DNA of 64,000 nucleotides from Lethocerus indicus. Its lineage: Eukaryota; Arthropoda; Insecta; Hemiptera; Belostomatidae. Numbering within the stretch: position 1 is the first letter of the stretch; the number at the start of each line of letters is the position of its first letter. The notes beneath the pieces were generated by a model. The model did no database searches, was not told where the DNA came from, and worked only from the letters and a program-made list of their open reading frames with translations. Shown piece by piece: positions 1-12,071 of the stretch. Location: assembly GCA_019843655.1 (NCBI GenBank), contig JACDQD010000105.1, positions 806,001 through 870,000 on the forward strand. Direction: 5' to 3'. The translations under genes and the position numbers were made by a program.

Positions 1-2849
1 ATATAACCAAGGTCTATAATTATATATCGTACGATTTAAAAATTATTAAAATAAATTAGATTAATTTACGAGAAAAGTTTTTGACTTATTTATGTTGGTT
101 GCCGTGTTTTAAGAATTTCGAGTAAACGTTATTTGTGGTTAAATCTGCGAGCCATCTAATATTTTCTGTGTGATCTCTGGCTCGTTTGGCCTTTGACTAT
201 ACCGGTTTGGGCTTCTCGCCCGTTTTTGTTAAAATCAGGTATTGCTATGGTAATTGATCTGCATATGTAGTGTCGACAGTTGGAATAATGATTTAGCGCT
301 CTTGCCATTACCCGGTTAAATACAACTGCCCTGGACACTGATTCGCAATGCGTTTCCAATGTCGCAGAATGAGGGTCTCTGCCTCGGAAAAGTTCCGGCT
401 TAGACTAATGATCTGCCCGCCGGTCGTATGGCTAGCGCGGAATGGCGCTGGTTTTCTGGCCCCCTGCCCGCTAGTGCCCTCGGACCCCACAAAATAAAAA
501 GCTTTGACTTTCGCCCGGCTATCTGTTCGATCGGGGAGCCAGTAGAGATGGGTCGCTGCTGATAACTTAGGCTATTTGTCAACGGAATTTTTGGTCGGCT
601 AATTTTGAATGGAGGAAATCGGCTGTCTTAAAGTACTGTGGCATGTTGGGAGAGTTTTTAAACATAAACTTTTGCAACTGATCGAAAATTTTATTAAAAC
701 ATCTAATCATACACGGATGCTGTACTACTTAAGTTATTTTATCTGTGTATATAAACCACTTGTTATTTTATCCTTCGCCTGGAATTTGTTTACGTGAAAA
801 ACATTTTTAATATAGGTCTGCTGAAGAATCATGTGTCATAGACAGTAACAGTGCAGGAAAATATACCTGTTCTTTGTTGGATATGTGTTCGAACAATGAA
901 CCTATTAGACAAGCCATTTTCAGCCAAACTAGTGGTTTCTAGTCGCTCGAAAATAACCTTACTGCTTTATTTTTTGAGGTTAAACTGATTAAATTATAAT
1001 TACTGATAATTAAGGGCGGTGTGAACATAAATAACTTAAAGCCGTAACTATCTGTTTATCTATTATATACTATTAAATACTACGAAATTCCTAGTTGTTC
1101 GCAGTTCTGGTGTTAGCCACCGTGTGCTTGTCGTGTCATACCAGTGATATATACCCAACGTACTCGAGATCAATTTCCCGGGGTATTGATCAAAACCCAT
1201 CAATCTGTACATCTGCCGCACTGCCTGCCTCCCTACCAAACTGGGCCTGTTGGGGGCAGCAGCAAGGGCGTTGGGACTGCATTGTGAGTTAGTTTCGAAT
1301 TATAAGCTAATAGTGCTCGTATTGTACCAAAACCGCGCAGAATACAACCGCGGTGGTAAAAATCCCACTTTGGGGTCTGGGTTGTGATTGTAAATGTAGA
1401 CTTGAATTCCTTCATTTTATTATAGAATGGTGGCACGAACCTAATCCGTTTTAGTCGTCAAAAACTGGGTCTGCTAAAATTTCAGCATTCACATTATTGA
1501 CTGGTTGAGTAAAATGCACAATCAATAAAACTCATTTAAGCAGTTTCTCAATGTTTACTTAAATTTCCCATTTACTTCAATTGGAGAAGTATGTTAATTT
1601 CTGTGGAGTTTTAGCACGGAACGTAATACAAAATACAGTATCGTCCGGTGTCTACCAGCATCTGCGTGTTATGTGTCCAGTTTGTTTTTGGGTTAATTTA
1701 TCGCATTATAGGGGGTACATTATCACTATAATGTAGGGAAAAAATAGTCTGTTTGAACAATGCCCGAATGACCGTGATCTGAATAGTTGACTTTAGAGAG
1801 GACATCGCGTGTTAGTAACTAGAAGCCTGGCTAGGAAATAAGCAGGTTGAGGATTACCTGGTTCAGGCATACATTAGGTGACAATACCTGAACCCGTGGA
1901 ATGGGGTGGTGGTCCCTTTGTTGTCTCCACTATTAACACAGAGAATCCTCGGAGGAGGACCACGGTTTTACTGTTGAACAAAAGACGCGGTGTTTCGGAA
2001 AATAAATAACGCCCCCCTCTACCCTCGCCGCCACTTTCTCGGTGCGCTCGTAAAGAAGGCACGCGAGAAAGTTAATTTACGTCCTCAACATCATGTAGGC
2101 CGAAGGAAATACTGTACACGCTTGTGTGTGCTCGTGTCATTTCGTTACTGGAGAATGCCTCTTTCTCCTTGTTCGGACTTGTAAAGAAGAATCCGCCATA
2201 ATAATTATGAGCAGACAGCAGACTACATCCGTACTATAGTTTCCACGCAAAGGACCATAATAAAATTGACTTCTTTCTGTAACTTTGTAGCATTATTTAA
2301 TTCCACACCGTACGTGGTATGGCGTTTATGGAACATAGGTTAATGAATTAAGCAAAATATTGTTTCTAAAAGTTTATTTTATAAAAGTAGGGCATGTATT
2401 CTTTATACAGAAACATTTATATAAAATTCTATAAATTACTATGTACATAATAATAGTCAGGTCCCTGTTTATCTATTTCGAATCATGTTTTTGGCTGTTA
2501 TAAAGAGTAGTAGCATAGTACTTAATCGGCGCTCTCAACGGTACGTCACTTTTATGCAATTAGTTCTGCATAGTCAATTTATATTCAGACACATGATTGG
2601 ACAAGAATTTACATGGTGTCATTGCGATAATATGAACGTACTGAATGAAAGAGGGATTTTTTGCAATTAAATCGCATTATCGATAAGTGTGTTTTTTCTT
2701 GACTGCAAGAATTAAGTTATTTATATTGTCGGCGGCCAGTTAGTTAGCGGCCGCATATTATGTCCAAAATAAAAAATACAAATAAAATCAATTACTTTTA
2801 AGAGCCCACTTTGAAACCCACGATACAGGCTATTTCGAGTGTGAGGCGA

Positions 2850-3480
2850 TTTTCTACTCAATTTGCTGCCGGCGGTGCGCCTCCGCCGAGTGCAAAATTG
2901 AAATTGGCTCTCGCGATTAGTTATACCTGGAGAGCTTTCCACTGCCTGCCTGTAATAAGCCGGCGCTCCTTCCACGCTTCCACGCATTTTTGCATTCAGT
3001 TAAAAGGCCGGCTGATGTAGTTGTTACACCTTCAAAGGAGGGGGAGGGTCACGGGGGGGGGGTTCAAAATTAATCCCGTTTGAGACTCCACGCGTCGTAA
3101 TTAGCGTTGAGGCTTTTGAGAGCTGAAAATCCGCGGCCGATTTATTAAGTTTTAGTGAGTGTGTTTTTCGGCTGGTACCTCATGAGAGAGCCCTCGGCTG
3201 GAGTGTCTCATTTGGCTAAGTTTTGGGGGAGGCCCACTCTCTACACCGCCCCCCGCGTTGAACGCAGTAATAAATTGTGCCCGGGAGTTTGCCAAATCGA
3301 AGAGCCATTTTACTCGGACGCGAAACTCCGCCTCTTGTTTTCGATGCGGCATTATCCACGCCAGTAAGGCTTATCGGATATCGAACATTCACTTTGTCAC
3401 CATCTAAAAATACTTCAGTTGCCCGTTGCATCTTTCGGAATGTGGTGGGGAGGGTGACAATGTACAGAGGCAGTCATGCC
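2850..3480. promoter_or_regulatory. GC-elevated island, candidate regulatory element
   Basis: This block is clearly richer in G+C than its flanks and contains a G-run segment at 3037-3062. Overlapping ORFs of 66-88 codons occur on both strands, none with a recognisable domain. That fits a stop-poor, GC-rich non-coding island better than an exon. Function is inferred only from composition. Confidence 0.25.
3037..3062 (+). other. G-run, potential G-quadruplex
   Basis: Runs of five, three and ten G are separated by A and TCAC within 26 bp. This satisfies a four-tract G3+ quadruplex pattern on the + strand, since the ten-G run can supply two tracts. It lies inside the GC-elevated island at 2850-3480. 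Confidence 0.4.
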
Positions 3481-6339
3481 TTGATGCGAGTGTTATTGGT
3501 ACTATTTCCGGTAATATCACTGCTAATTTGCAAAACATAATTTGCAGTAATTTAACCCGCTGACGTATTCGAAGTCTTCTTAATAAGGGACGGAATAAGG
3601 GAGCCTTCTTAACACAGGGAAAAATAAACGAGACATTCTAAACGTCCCTCGGATTTTGTTAGTGTGTTTTCTCGGGGATATTGTGTTCCCAGCGGTCGTC
3701 TTCCCATCGATAATTAACGACCTTCGCGTAATCCTATTCTTCTTCAATAGGCGCTTCTTCTATTATTCTCTAGCTCTTTTTATTAGTGGGCGCGTAATAT
3801 TATTATCCAATCCCTTCTTCCCTTTACGTAATCGGCAGCATTGTTAGTTCGAGTCTGCGTCGTAATTTATTGAGTGCACTGCTTCGCCGATTTGTAATAA
3901 GGTTGTATTTTTTATCGGTCAGAGAAAGTTCGTCCAATGTGAATTTCGATTCGTGCATTTTTTATGCATAAAACGAATGATTACGCGCTATCTATTCTCT
4001 CTTAACACAGTGACGCGTAATTCCGAAATATGTAATATTAGGTATTTCAGACAATAAAAAATAATTATTACTCGTTAACAGTTCTGCACGTTTTTATTTT
4101 TATTGTAGCAGTGTTCTTAAGTGTTTCGTCATAGTGTTTAAATCGAATTTAAGTAGTTCTTTCCATTCGTTATTTTGAACATACTGGTGAAATCGGTTAT
4201 TCCTAAAGTTTAGAAGGCTACTACTCGATTTTAGGTTGCGTTTTTATAACTTAGTATAATTGATAGGAATTCCTGGCTGGTAGAAAACCGGTTCGATACA
4301 TTCCCATAAACAAAATTCTTTTCTGTAAGTCGAAACCGGGACTCTAGAGCGACGACGATAACTTGGGCGTTTCGAATAGCTGAGGCTCTAAATAGTCCCA
4401 ATATGTTAAAAACTGAGCAGTTAGGCTTTCTTTCTCCGTGCACGACCTAAATTGTGTATGTGTTGTGTGATGGAAGAACCACTATACTGTACGGTCTTAT
4501 AATTTGTGTGATAGTGGCGTCGGTCTGAGATACGTTGCAGACTAATAGAACTCCAGGCTCAAAAGCGGCCATTGATTGCTTATCTGCTCGCGCTTCTGTA
4601 CGTGCGCACGATGCACACGCTTCGCGTACGCTCATGTAAATCGGCTCACTTGCACTTACTTCCTGGCTCAGTTTACCATGCCCATTACTTCTCGGGTTCC
4701 TTTTCCTTCCGGCTAGAACTAATTTTTTCAATCCGAGCAAGATGATTTGTACCAGTGACTCTACAAGTGCTTATATTGCATAAGATATATTTTCGATCCG
4801 CGATATTAAGATAAAATGGAATGGCTAAGTTTAGGAATTTTCATGTTTGATTAATTTTTAAGTAATTCATTCAGTCTGACTTTACAGTTTTGAGTTCTTA
4901 AAAAGATGTAACTTTAAAGTGTCAATTATTATAATTTAATTCAATTTTAAAAGAACAAATTATTTCATGTCATTAATTGAAACCTGTAGTATGAAGCGTT
5001 GTTGGGACTCTATGTACATATATCGTTATGTACATTATAATTAATTGAATAAATATATCCCCCGAATTGAATCGATGTTGAAATAATTACATGGAGGTAT
5101 GAAAAGTTTCTTGCAGCTCTCAAAATATTATCTATTGAGAAACAAATAACATATAAGAATATAAAACGAATTGCTCTCGAGTTAATAAGGTCGTTAGTTA
5201 AGGAGGTCGTTTTATTTATCATGTAAAATTTTCAGGTTCCCCCTTCGGGTTCTTAAACGCAGAGGCTTCCTTTTCTCACCCCGTATCAGAATCCTCCTAT
5301 AATAAAATAAGACTAAAAGTGTTTTTCCGATAAAGTGTATCGGATAGCCGTGGCTCTTTACCAGGTTCACAGTCGGATGCTCAAAGCCAATTTAGTGGGG
5401 ACCTTAACGCAAAGGGGGCTTTAATTATGTAAGGAAGGGAGCAAATACACCCTCTCCCCCCCCCACGCAGTAGTGGACGGCCGGCGACCTTACCCGGAAA
5501 CAAATAAATTCTAACCCGTCCATCTAATGCCCGCTCCCTTCCTTTTGATTTAAACTGGACCTCCTGCTAAAATTACCTTCACTTCGTTGATTTTGTCTCG
5601 TCCTGGACAGATGCCGGCTTCTCGCCAGCTTCAGTAGCGGTCCATCAGTAGATTATTGAGGCAATCGATGAACGTGAAACGTATATTCAATTTTTATCTG
5701 GGCCTCATGTATTTTAATTTGATAAGTTGAGTATATGTCCTCTTATTGGAATTTATTATCGGTTAGGTGCCGGTCTAATATGTGGGGCAGTAGTTGTGTT
5801 GACCGTGAGAAAACGATTCCCAGATAAATTGCAGTTTCCTCGAAATAATGGTTGATGGGTTGTTACGGAGTTCAATTGGGTAATACCCACTAAACTAGCA
5901 ACTGTCGCTCAGTCAACTCCGATAATATTCCACATTTTCATACTGCGCTAAACGCACTATAAATATTAAGTTAAGTGGAATTTGTTGTCCCATGCTTGGT
6001 TTTGAGAGTGTGTGTAACTTAATGTATGGCCTATTGAATTCATAAATATTTCGATTTTAAAGATTATAATTTCTCTCGCCTTAGTTCGGGAAATTGTTTT
6101 CGTTCCACCATATATTTGTTCTCACCTATCACAATTAGGTTTTTGCATGCCTGGTAAAAATATGAAATCCGTTCATCCAAAAAACAGCTAAACCAAGCTT
6201 TCGGCCAAGTTTGGTTGTGTATCAGTGTACTGGAACTAATTTAGTTAATTTGGAAAATGTCTCTAATTTTTAAAATATCGTTACGTGATAAAACTATCGA
6301 TGACTTGTCGATTCTACACTGATTAATAGGTTTCGGTCC

Positions 6340-6560
6340 GCCTAATCGGAAGAATTAATTTGGTTTCGATAATTCGGTTGGCAGCTTTGGGGGGCCTAAA
6401 CGGGATTCGTCCGCCATTAAAGTGATTACTTGGTGGAGGGAAATTTGGATATTGCGGTGGGTCGCGTATTTGTCCCAATGAATTATGGGAGAGATTTCAC
6501 TCTGGACGGCCGCTATTATTGTTTAATTTAGCGGACCCGATTAGGACGTTTTAAATTGAT
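6340..6560. promoter_or_regulatory. Candidate regulatory island rich in homeodomain-type cores
   Basis: The segment mixes GC-rich words with repeated TAATT, ATTAA and CCATTAAA cores (for example GCCATTAAAGTG and GGTTAATTGAA). This texture is typical of developmental enhancers in arthropods. There is no open frame with splice sites here. The regulatory role is inferred. Confidence 0.22.
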
Positions 6561-7202
6561 CACTCTTTACGGTTAATTGAATTTTCCCGATTGGTGTCTT
6601 CCCCGATAAAAGTGGTCACGATAATGTCAACAAACGCCGGGCATTCGCTCTATGGATTAGCCTGTCAAGATAAATGCGCGGGGCTGGGTAACATAGGCCG
6701 GGTACTTAGTTTTCCACATCGCATGATTAATATTTATAGTTTTTTGGTTATCGACTCAAAATGGAGAGTTAAAGTGGACTTGATGGGATTAAGAAATGTA
6801 TATAATGCAAATTTTCCATTCCATGGAGTTCTGAACACTGAGAATACGAAGGTTCCTTCATTCATAGCTCCTAGCGATAGACCTCAATTCCAATCCTTTC
6901 CAGGAGTCATGTATACCTCAACATTCCAACAGTTGCCGAAGTCATAAAATCCCGGTTCTTAAAATTTCATTCCCGTTTTACTCCTCGTCCTAATTTGCTC
7001 GTTCAACGGCGTATTTTAAAAATGGAAAACAACCCATTACCCATCAAATATGCGTTGGATAATGTTGGCAGGCTGTATATCAAAGGCTGTATTTTCGGAC
7101 GGACGTACGGGCGGGAAGTGGGTCCGGGACCGGTGAGTTGGCAAACAAGTCCCGTCCGCATAAACTCTCCCACCCGGCCCGACTTGAAACCGACTCTTCC
7201 CG

Positions 7203-7286
7203 CTTTGGTTCTACTGCATTATGCATTTGAATCCTAGAGGAGTCTGTGTCCCCAACCTCTGCCCCCTTAAATAATAAAATATCCCC
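7203..7286. repeat. Copy 1 of a diverged 84-bp duplicated module
   Basis: This copy starts with CTTTGGTTCTACTGC and contains the 16-mer CTGCATTATGCATTTG (7214-7229). It ends in a TAATAAAATATCCCC block. The second copy at 7960-8043 has the same 16-mer and the same end block, with an identical 37-nt gap between them. The middle has diverged, so only the two ends look constrained. TATGCAT resembles POU-type recognition cores. Confidence 0.5.
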
Positions 7287-7959
7287 GCCGCTCCCCGCTT
7301 AATATTACTCCTAACCGTCTTGTGAAAGCCGGTAAATACTGGGGTTACCCACCGGAGTAGTGCGATGTGCTAACTAACATTAGCGCCTTCCCAACTGGAA
7401 ACATGAATTTATAAAATTCCCTTCGGCTATTGGGGCTGACACCCAACTGAAGATAGTGTGGGGAAACGAAAACTCAATTCTTCAACACAGCCCAATGAGC
7501 GAAGTAAATATTTCTATACTTCTGATTTTTTGACGCAGAATATCTGGTCATTTACCCTTTAATTATTTCTTTTAAATATGGTCTGGAATGAGATGTAAAT
7601 TTTAGTTATTCTTAAATTACTTAATATTCCCAATTATAATATTTCGTCATAGCTATTATTATATGCATATTTTTCAACTGTTCAAATCAGTTTGACTACT
7701 GTTATGGATCTGTATTCTTATTAACGAATTTATATATTAATAATATTTTAGTAAAATAATTGAAATTTATTTACGTTTATTAAAACTCGATAATCAAATT
7801 TCTTCACTTCAACAATTCTTCGGAATTATAAAACATGGTAATGATTGACTGAAAGAATCAACAGTAACAACGATGGAAGAATTAGCGTAAAACTCGGATG
7901 AAACTGAAAGTTTTCGACGGGTTTACACGTTTTAGTCTCGTCTTTTATCCCTTCCACGG

Positions 7960-8043
7960 CTTTGCTTCTGCTGCATTATGCATTTGTAACTTGGACTTGG
8001 AAAGTCCACGTTTGCTCATCAGCTTTAATAATAAATATCCCCC
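7960..8043. repeat. Copy 2 of the diverged 84-bp duplicated module
   Basis: This copy starts CTTTGCTTCTGCTGC, carries the exact 16-mer CTGCATTATGCATTTG at 7971-7986, and ends TTTAATAATAAATATCCCC. It lies 757 bp downstream of copy 1 in the same orientation. It may be an old tandem duplication or a repeated binding module. Confidence 0.5.
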
Positions 8044-8271
8044 ATAATACTACACCGAACATTTACACTCCCCCTTTCATTTTCCAAAACCGGTTATATC
8101 CGACCGCCCTACCAAAATCGACCCATCATTAACGTAAGTTCGAACCAATGTTTTTACATTACACGTATTTTCTGCCTAGATACTGCATTCCCCAAAATTA
8201 TTTTTACACTTTAAACCATTTGCATGTACCAGTTGCAAGTAAAATTTGTAGAATAATTCTCCCCATTTCCG

Positions 8272-8299
8272 TATAAACACAAGTATACGTGTGTTTATA
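8272..8299. repeat. Perfect 10-bp inverted repeat
   Basis: TATAAACACA at 8272-8281 is the exact reverse complement of TGTGTTTATA at 8290-8299, with an 8-nt spacer. It could form a small hairpin or be a paired binding site. Confidence 0.6.
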
Positions 8300-9054
8300 T
8301 GTTACATACCGATTTAACCTTCATTGCACAATATCCAGTCTCGGAATTCTACTAAATTCTAAATTGTGTTCAACCAAAATGTATCGAAAACTCTAATTTC
8401 AAAGGCACCAATCAATTTCTACAGTACCGACATGTTATCAATAATTCTAGACTGAATCTGAAAAAGATTTGATTTATAACCACGAAAATATACTTACGTA
8501 ATGACCATTACTTTAGTACCTATAAAGTCAGCTTTAATTTAAACTAAAGGTAAAAAATAAGGCCACCGCAGTTTGCTTATCGTGCGTATCATCTCTTCGG
8601 AAAATATATTATTTAATATAATTTTCTGGTCTGCGCAACAAAAATTGTCAGATGTATCGGAGTATTGTCAATTTGGAAAACATGGTTCGCGTGTTATAGC
8701 ATTAAGGTGTAACTGAAGGATTATTCACGTGGGTGATGCCTTTTGGTCGAGATCGAATGTTTTTCCTCGTCCCAGAACCGTTGGTCTCTCACTGGGAAAG
8801 AAATTTGCTCCTCCTCTCCCAATGGAACGCATCGTTTGCCGCGCTCCTCTCTTTTGCGGTTTCACAATTGCTTTTTCAGTCCGACGGACGCATTTTGGTT
8901 ATCTGAGCCGGGCTTAAAACGATACGCCCAACCGTAATACCTACTTCCGTCGCCGATCCTTAAAAACAGACAGCCGTTAGTGATTCAACGAAATTATGTT
9001 CCCCATCGCGCAATATAAGTAATTGTGGTATACATAATGATAACCACCATAATA

Positions 9055-9079
9055 AACGTATACATATGTAGTATACGTT
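9055..9079. repeat. Perfect 9-bp inverted repeat
   Basis: AACGTATAC at 9055-9063 pairs exactly with GTATACGTT at 9071-9079 across a 7-nt spacer. Confidence 0.6.
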
Positions 9080-11099
9080 GTCATAGTGCATATCATAAGA
9101 TCAAATTTTCGGTAACGTTAAAATTTTTATTATTACAAATAGCATGAGAAAAACGTTAAACAAAAGTGTAGTATTCTTTTGGTCTCCGGGCTTTCAACTC
9201 GTCAATTTCAGTTGTTTAGTTGATGTTGGGTAATATGGATAGTATCTTTTGAATTAGGATTCATTAGATGTATATGCCCTGTTGGTGCCTGTTTACATCG
9301 TGTAAGTAAGAGTGGGTACAGCAATCGTGTAAGAGTACATCCCCCTAAACAGCAATTTAAATGAGTCGCGGTTTGGTGACACCGCAACATGATGCTGCCC
9401 TAGAGAAACATTCTGATGCTTTTAGGCATCCTGTTATCGTTCAAAATTGACGATTTTTATTAATATTCTTACTTTACGTGGGCTGTGGCGTATTTTTAAT
9501 TCTCGGGCCATTAAAATGAAAGCTTATTCTGATCACTTTTAACAAATTTAGTTCTCTAATTCTATTAATGATAAACTGATGCGGATGTATAAAAGGTAAT
9601 GAGAGTTTATCCTCTCAGTTAGAAGCGTAAATGAAAGGAATATCCCAATAATTAATAAAATATGACTCAATAAATGGTAAATGCTCTCTGGAAATTTAAA
9701 ACCGATAATGCAGAAAATCGACGTTGGCCCTATTAGAGAACAAATTGAAAACGTCATTCTTCAGCACTTTCATATGAATTACTGGACGTGTCATTGAAAG
9801 AGGATGGCGTTTTTTTATTAATATGAAAATATAGAGGTAAAGCTGCACTTGGTTCAAGATAATTATCAGATGTATAGAGGGAGAAGCCTAAATATGAGGC
9901 TGGCGGTCCAGCAAGCAATAATTAAATTGGCCGTAATTGCTGTTGTATGAAACAGAGCGTCTCTTGCTGAATTCTGCCCAATGTCAAGGTTGGCTTATTG
10001 CTCCTTTGCGTTTATGATTGCATTCCTTGCGTTTACAATTTATATATCACTTGGTGACTGATAAGTACTATTTTTGATTTGACACATAAATGAGTGTGTG
10101 TGTGTGTGTTTTTGTATATTATAAATAGTACATTTGTAAAATGTTAGCGTTCATGTGGCCTTTAATTTTGTTGTGTTATGTCAGAAAAACGTATCTGTTT
10201 GGTGGCACCCTGAAAACCCGGTATTTCTCTTTGTGAAATAGTATTATTGATTCCGGCAGGACAACTTATTTAAAATTACGAAATTGATTTATGTTATTGG
10301 AATATTTGATAGGCCACTTTCGATTTTTAAGTATGAGATTTTAAGCAGCCATTTCGTCTAGTGCAGTTTTTTAACGGGGCTCCTTTCGAGCAGCTTGGAT
10401 AAACCTATTTAATATTCAGTTTCTATAAAAAGTGCGCGCATAGGAAGACGGGGGAAACGGGTGGGCGCATGTGGAGTGTAAAAAATTCATCTGCCTCTGC
10501 TACCGTATCCATGGGTGACGTCCCATCCTATTTCTATCGATCCAATTTTCGTATTTTATTTTTGTTTATATTAGTTGGTACACTCGGTCTGACCATTCCA
10601 ATATACTCTACATAATACACGAATATGTACTATTCAAATAGCGCACAATATTAATGTATTCCTATTGAATTGATTATTTCAGTCTGAGATAAATTATAGT
10701 TTGTAAAACCGCAGATTTGTTCTCTTTTTACTGTCAGTAGTTTTAATACAAAGTTGGTTTTTATTAAATAACTGACATCTGTTCGGTTACTATTTCATAT
10801 TGAAAGTTTATTTGGGCAATACTAAAACATCATACAAACAAATTATAGGGGTGGTTAGCAGGATCATTTTTACAGCCTGAAAGTATTGATCAAGATTACT
10901 TTTTAATATAGTAGTAGTAGACAATAATTAGTTTATAAGTATGAACTTGGATAAATCAGCATTACAATATAATGGTTCTAAGCCTCCTCATACGCTCCTA
11001 ACATGAACATACACGAGTCACGAGCTCAGTGTTACCCCTAATTATACTCTAGATATGAAGTACGCGGATCGCCATTCGTGGCACTTTTAAAATTAATCA

Positions 11100-11711
11100 A
11101 TTTGTTTTATAAATTTTCCGATCCGGGTTACACGAATGATAGCGGATGAGGAGATGCCGGCGGGGAATTTAGAGTTGTCGGGTTGGCAACTATGGCCGGT
11201 GGGTAGGAAGGGAGACCAGTTCAGTGGTGCCTCGCAGCCCAGTCTCGCGTCGCGTTTATAACGCAGACTACTAAATTCGAGCTTCGGTATCATCCGATTT
11301 CGCATCCCGTACGACTTTTATTATTATTATTTCGAACGTTAGTATAGCATTCGCATAGAATACAGGGTCTGTTATTTAGTGCTGTTCGAATCTGTTGTGA
11401 CCGGGAGTGTCGGGAGGGGCCGCAGTGTCGTCGGCAGGTTATATTGTGGAGGAGCCACCCGCTAACCGAAAACGTTAAGATAAAGTTCGGGTAGTGTTCT
11501 GTGTCGGGTCGCGGGGACGGCTCCGTTGAGGAATCGCAGGCCGCCCGTACGGGTTCTTGGGGTAATGTTTTAAGTGGCGGTTTAACCAGGGACGGTGGAT
11601 ACAAGTTGAGTTTCTATTGAGGAGGACAGGTTATGTCGAGTGCCGCCGTTTTGGAGGCGACCGTTCGTCGCCCCGGTGCAGGCAGTGAACTCTCGGTAGC
11701 CGCCGGGTCGT
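11100..11711 (+). promoter_or_regulatory. Probable promoter and 5'UTR of the exon at 11712
   Basis: GC and CpG content rise towards the exon from about 11130 onward, as at many metazoan 5' ends. A TTTATAA word at 11255-11261 could be a TATA box, with a TCATCC initiator-like word at 11290-11295 about 35 bp downstream. A separate TTCAGTG initiator-like word lies at 11220-11226. None of these is decisive, so no start site is fixed. The antisense frames open here (for example 11290-11604 on the - strand) look like shadows of GC-rich sequence. The region includes the upstream ORF annotated separately. Confidence 0.35.
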
Positions 11712-11719
11712 ATGTCTAA
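11633..11719 (+). CDS. Upstream ORF (28 codons) overlapping the first ATG of the main exon
   Basis: This ORF starts at an ATG with G at -3 and runs 28 codons to TAA at 11717-11719. It therefore overlaps the candidate main ATG at 11712 in another frame (ATGTCTAA). The peptide starts MSSAAVLEATVRRPG and has no recognisable domain. A ribosome translating it would pass the 11712 ATG and terminate 22 nt before the next main-frame ATG at 11742. That geometry allows reinitiation there and could make main-frame translation conditional. Whether the transcript starts upstream of 11633 is not shown by the sequence, so its translation is an inference. Confidence 0.3.
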   Translation: MSSAAVLEATVRRPGAGSELSVAAGSYV

Positions 11720-11985
11720 CGCGGCCGACGGTGAGGGGAGGATGTCCGTGCGGATGGGGGGCCTCTACCTGTCGCCGTCGCCGCCCCCCGGGGCGCCGCC
11801 CCCCTCCTCCAAGCCGCCCCCGGCTATCGCCATCGTCACCCCACACAGGTCAAACAGCTTGGATTTCCTCAATTTCGAGGAGAAACGCCAACTGATCGCT
11901 TCGTCGCTGTCGCTGACGGATTTCCTTCACCGCGGCGGCTCCGCCACAAGTCCGTCCTCTCCCACCTCCGGCAGTCTCTACTCCG
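11712..11985 (+). CDS. 5' coding exon of an unassigned gene with a very long first intron
   Basis: The frame encodes about 91 residues up to a good donor (CCG followed by GTAGGT at 11986), leaving phase 1. The first ATG (11712) has a weak context (C at -3). The ATG at 11742 (A at -3) is better and gives a product starting MSVRMGGLYLSPSP. Residues 20-37 are rich in Pro and Ser. Residues 45-72 contain NSLDFLNFEEKRQLIASSLS and then LTDFLH, a charged, Leu/Ser-rich stretch likely to be helical. A Gly/Ser/Thr/Pro-rich linker follows up to the donor. The low-complexity then conserved-looking pattern, the GC/CpG-rich setting and the matching strand of the downstream ratchet sites support a real N-terminal exon. 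Read past the donor, the frame stops after about 23 more codons. I do not recognise the family and assign no function. Confidence 0.6.
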
Positions 11986-12059
11986 GTAGGTCACACACAT
12001 CGTTCACGGTACCATCTCTTCCGATCGTGGTTTGCCGGCGGAACGGAGATGACTAGTTT

Positions 12060-12071
12060 AAGACCGGTCTT
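12060..12071. repeat. 12-bp perfect palindrome AAGACCGGTCTT
   Basis: The palindrome lies 75 bp after the exon donor. The ACCGGT core resembles Grainyhead/CP2-type sites, but one copy is weak evidence. Confidence 0.35.

Larger units (their letters stand above)
1..11100. other. Upstream non-coding region with scattered GC-elevated islands
   Basis: I see no gene I can support in this stretch. The ORFs are short, occur on both strands and lack recognisable domains. Most of the DNA is AT-rich, interrupted by GC-elevated segments at roughly 300-600, 2850-3480, 5400-5660, 6340-6560, 7080-7380 and 10380-10520. These look like regulatory DNA rather than exons, because several frames on both strands are open at once and no good acceptor/donor pair bounds them. 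Specific structures (G-rich run, 84-bp duplicate, two perfect inverted repeats, a short TG repeat at about 10092-10109) are listed separately. The region may be intergenic, or an intron of the same gene if an upstream promoter exists. Confidence 0.55.

Noticed and set aside
4447..4740. 97-codon minus-strand ORF
   Set aside because: Some coding-like stretches, but no domain or supporting signals; left out of the annotation.
6591..6947. 118-codon + ORF
   Set aside because: No recognisable motif, mixed composition, no splice sites of note, and adjoining a probable regulatory island.
11290..11846. Minus-strand ORFs of 71-104 codons opposite the 5'UTR and exon
   Set aside because: They are shadows of GC-rich sequence antisense to the supported exon.
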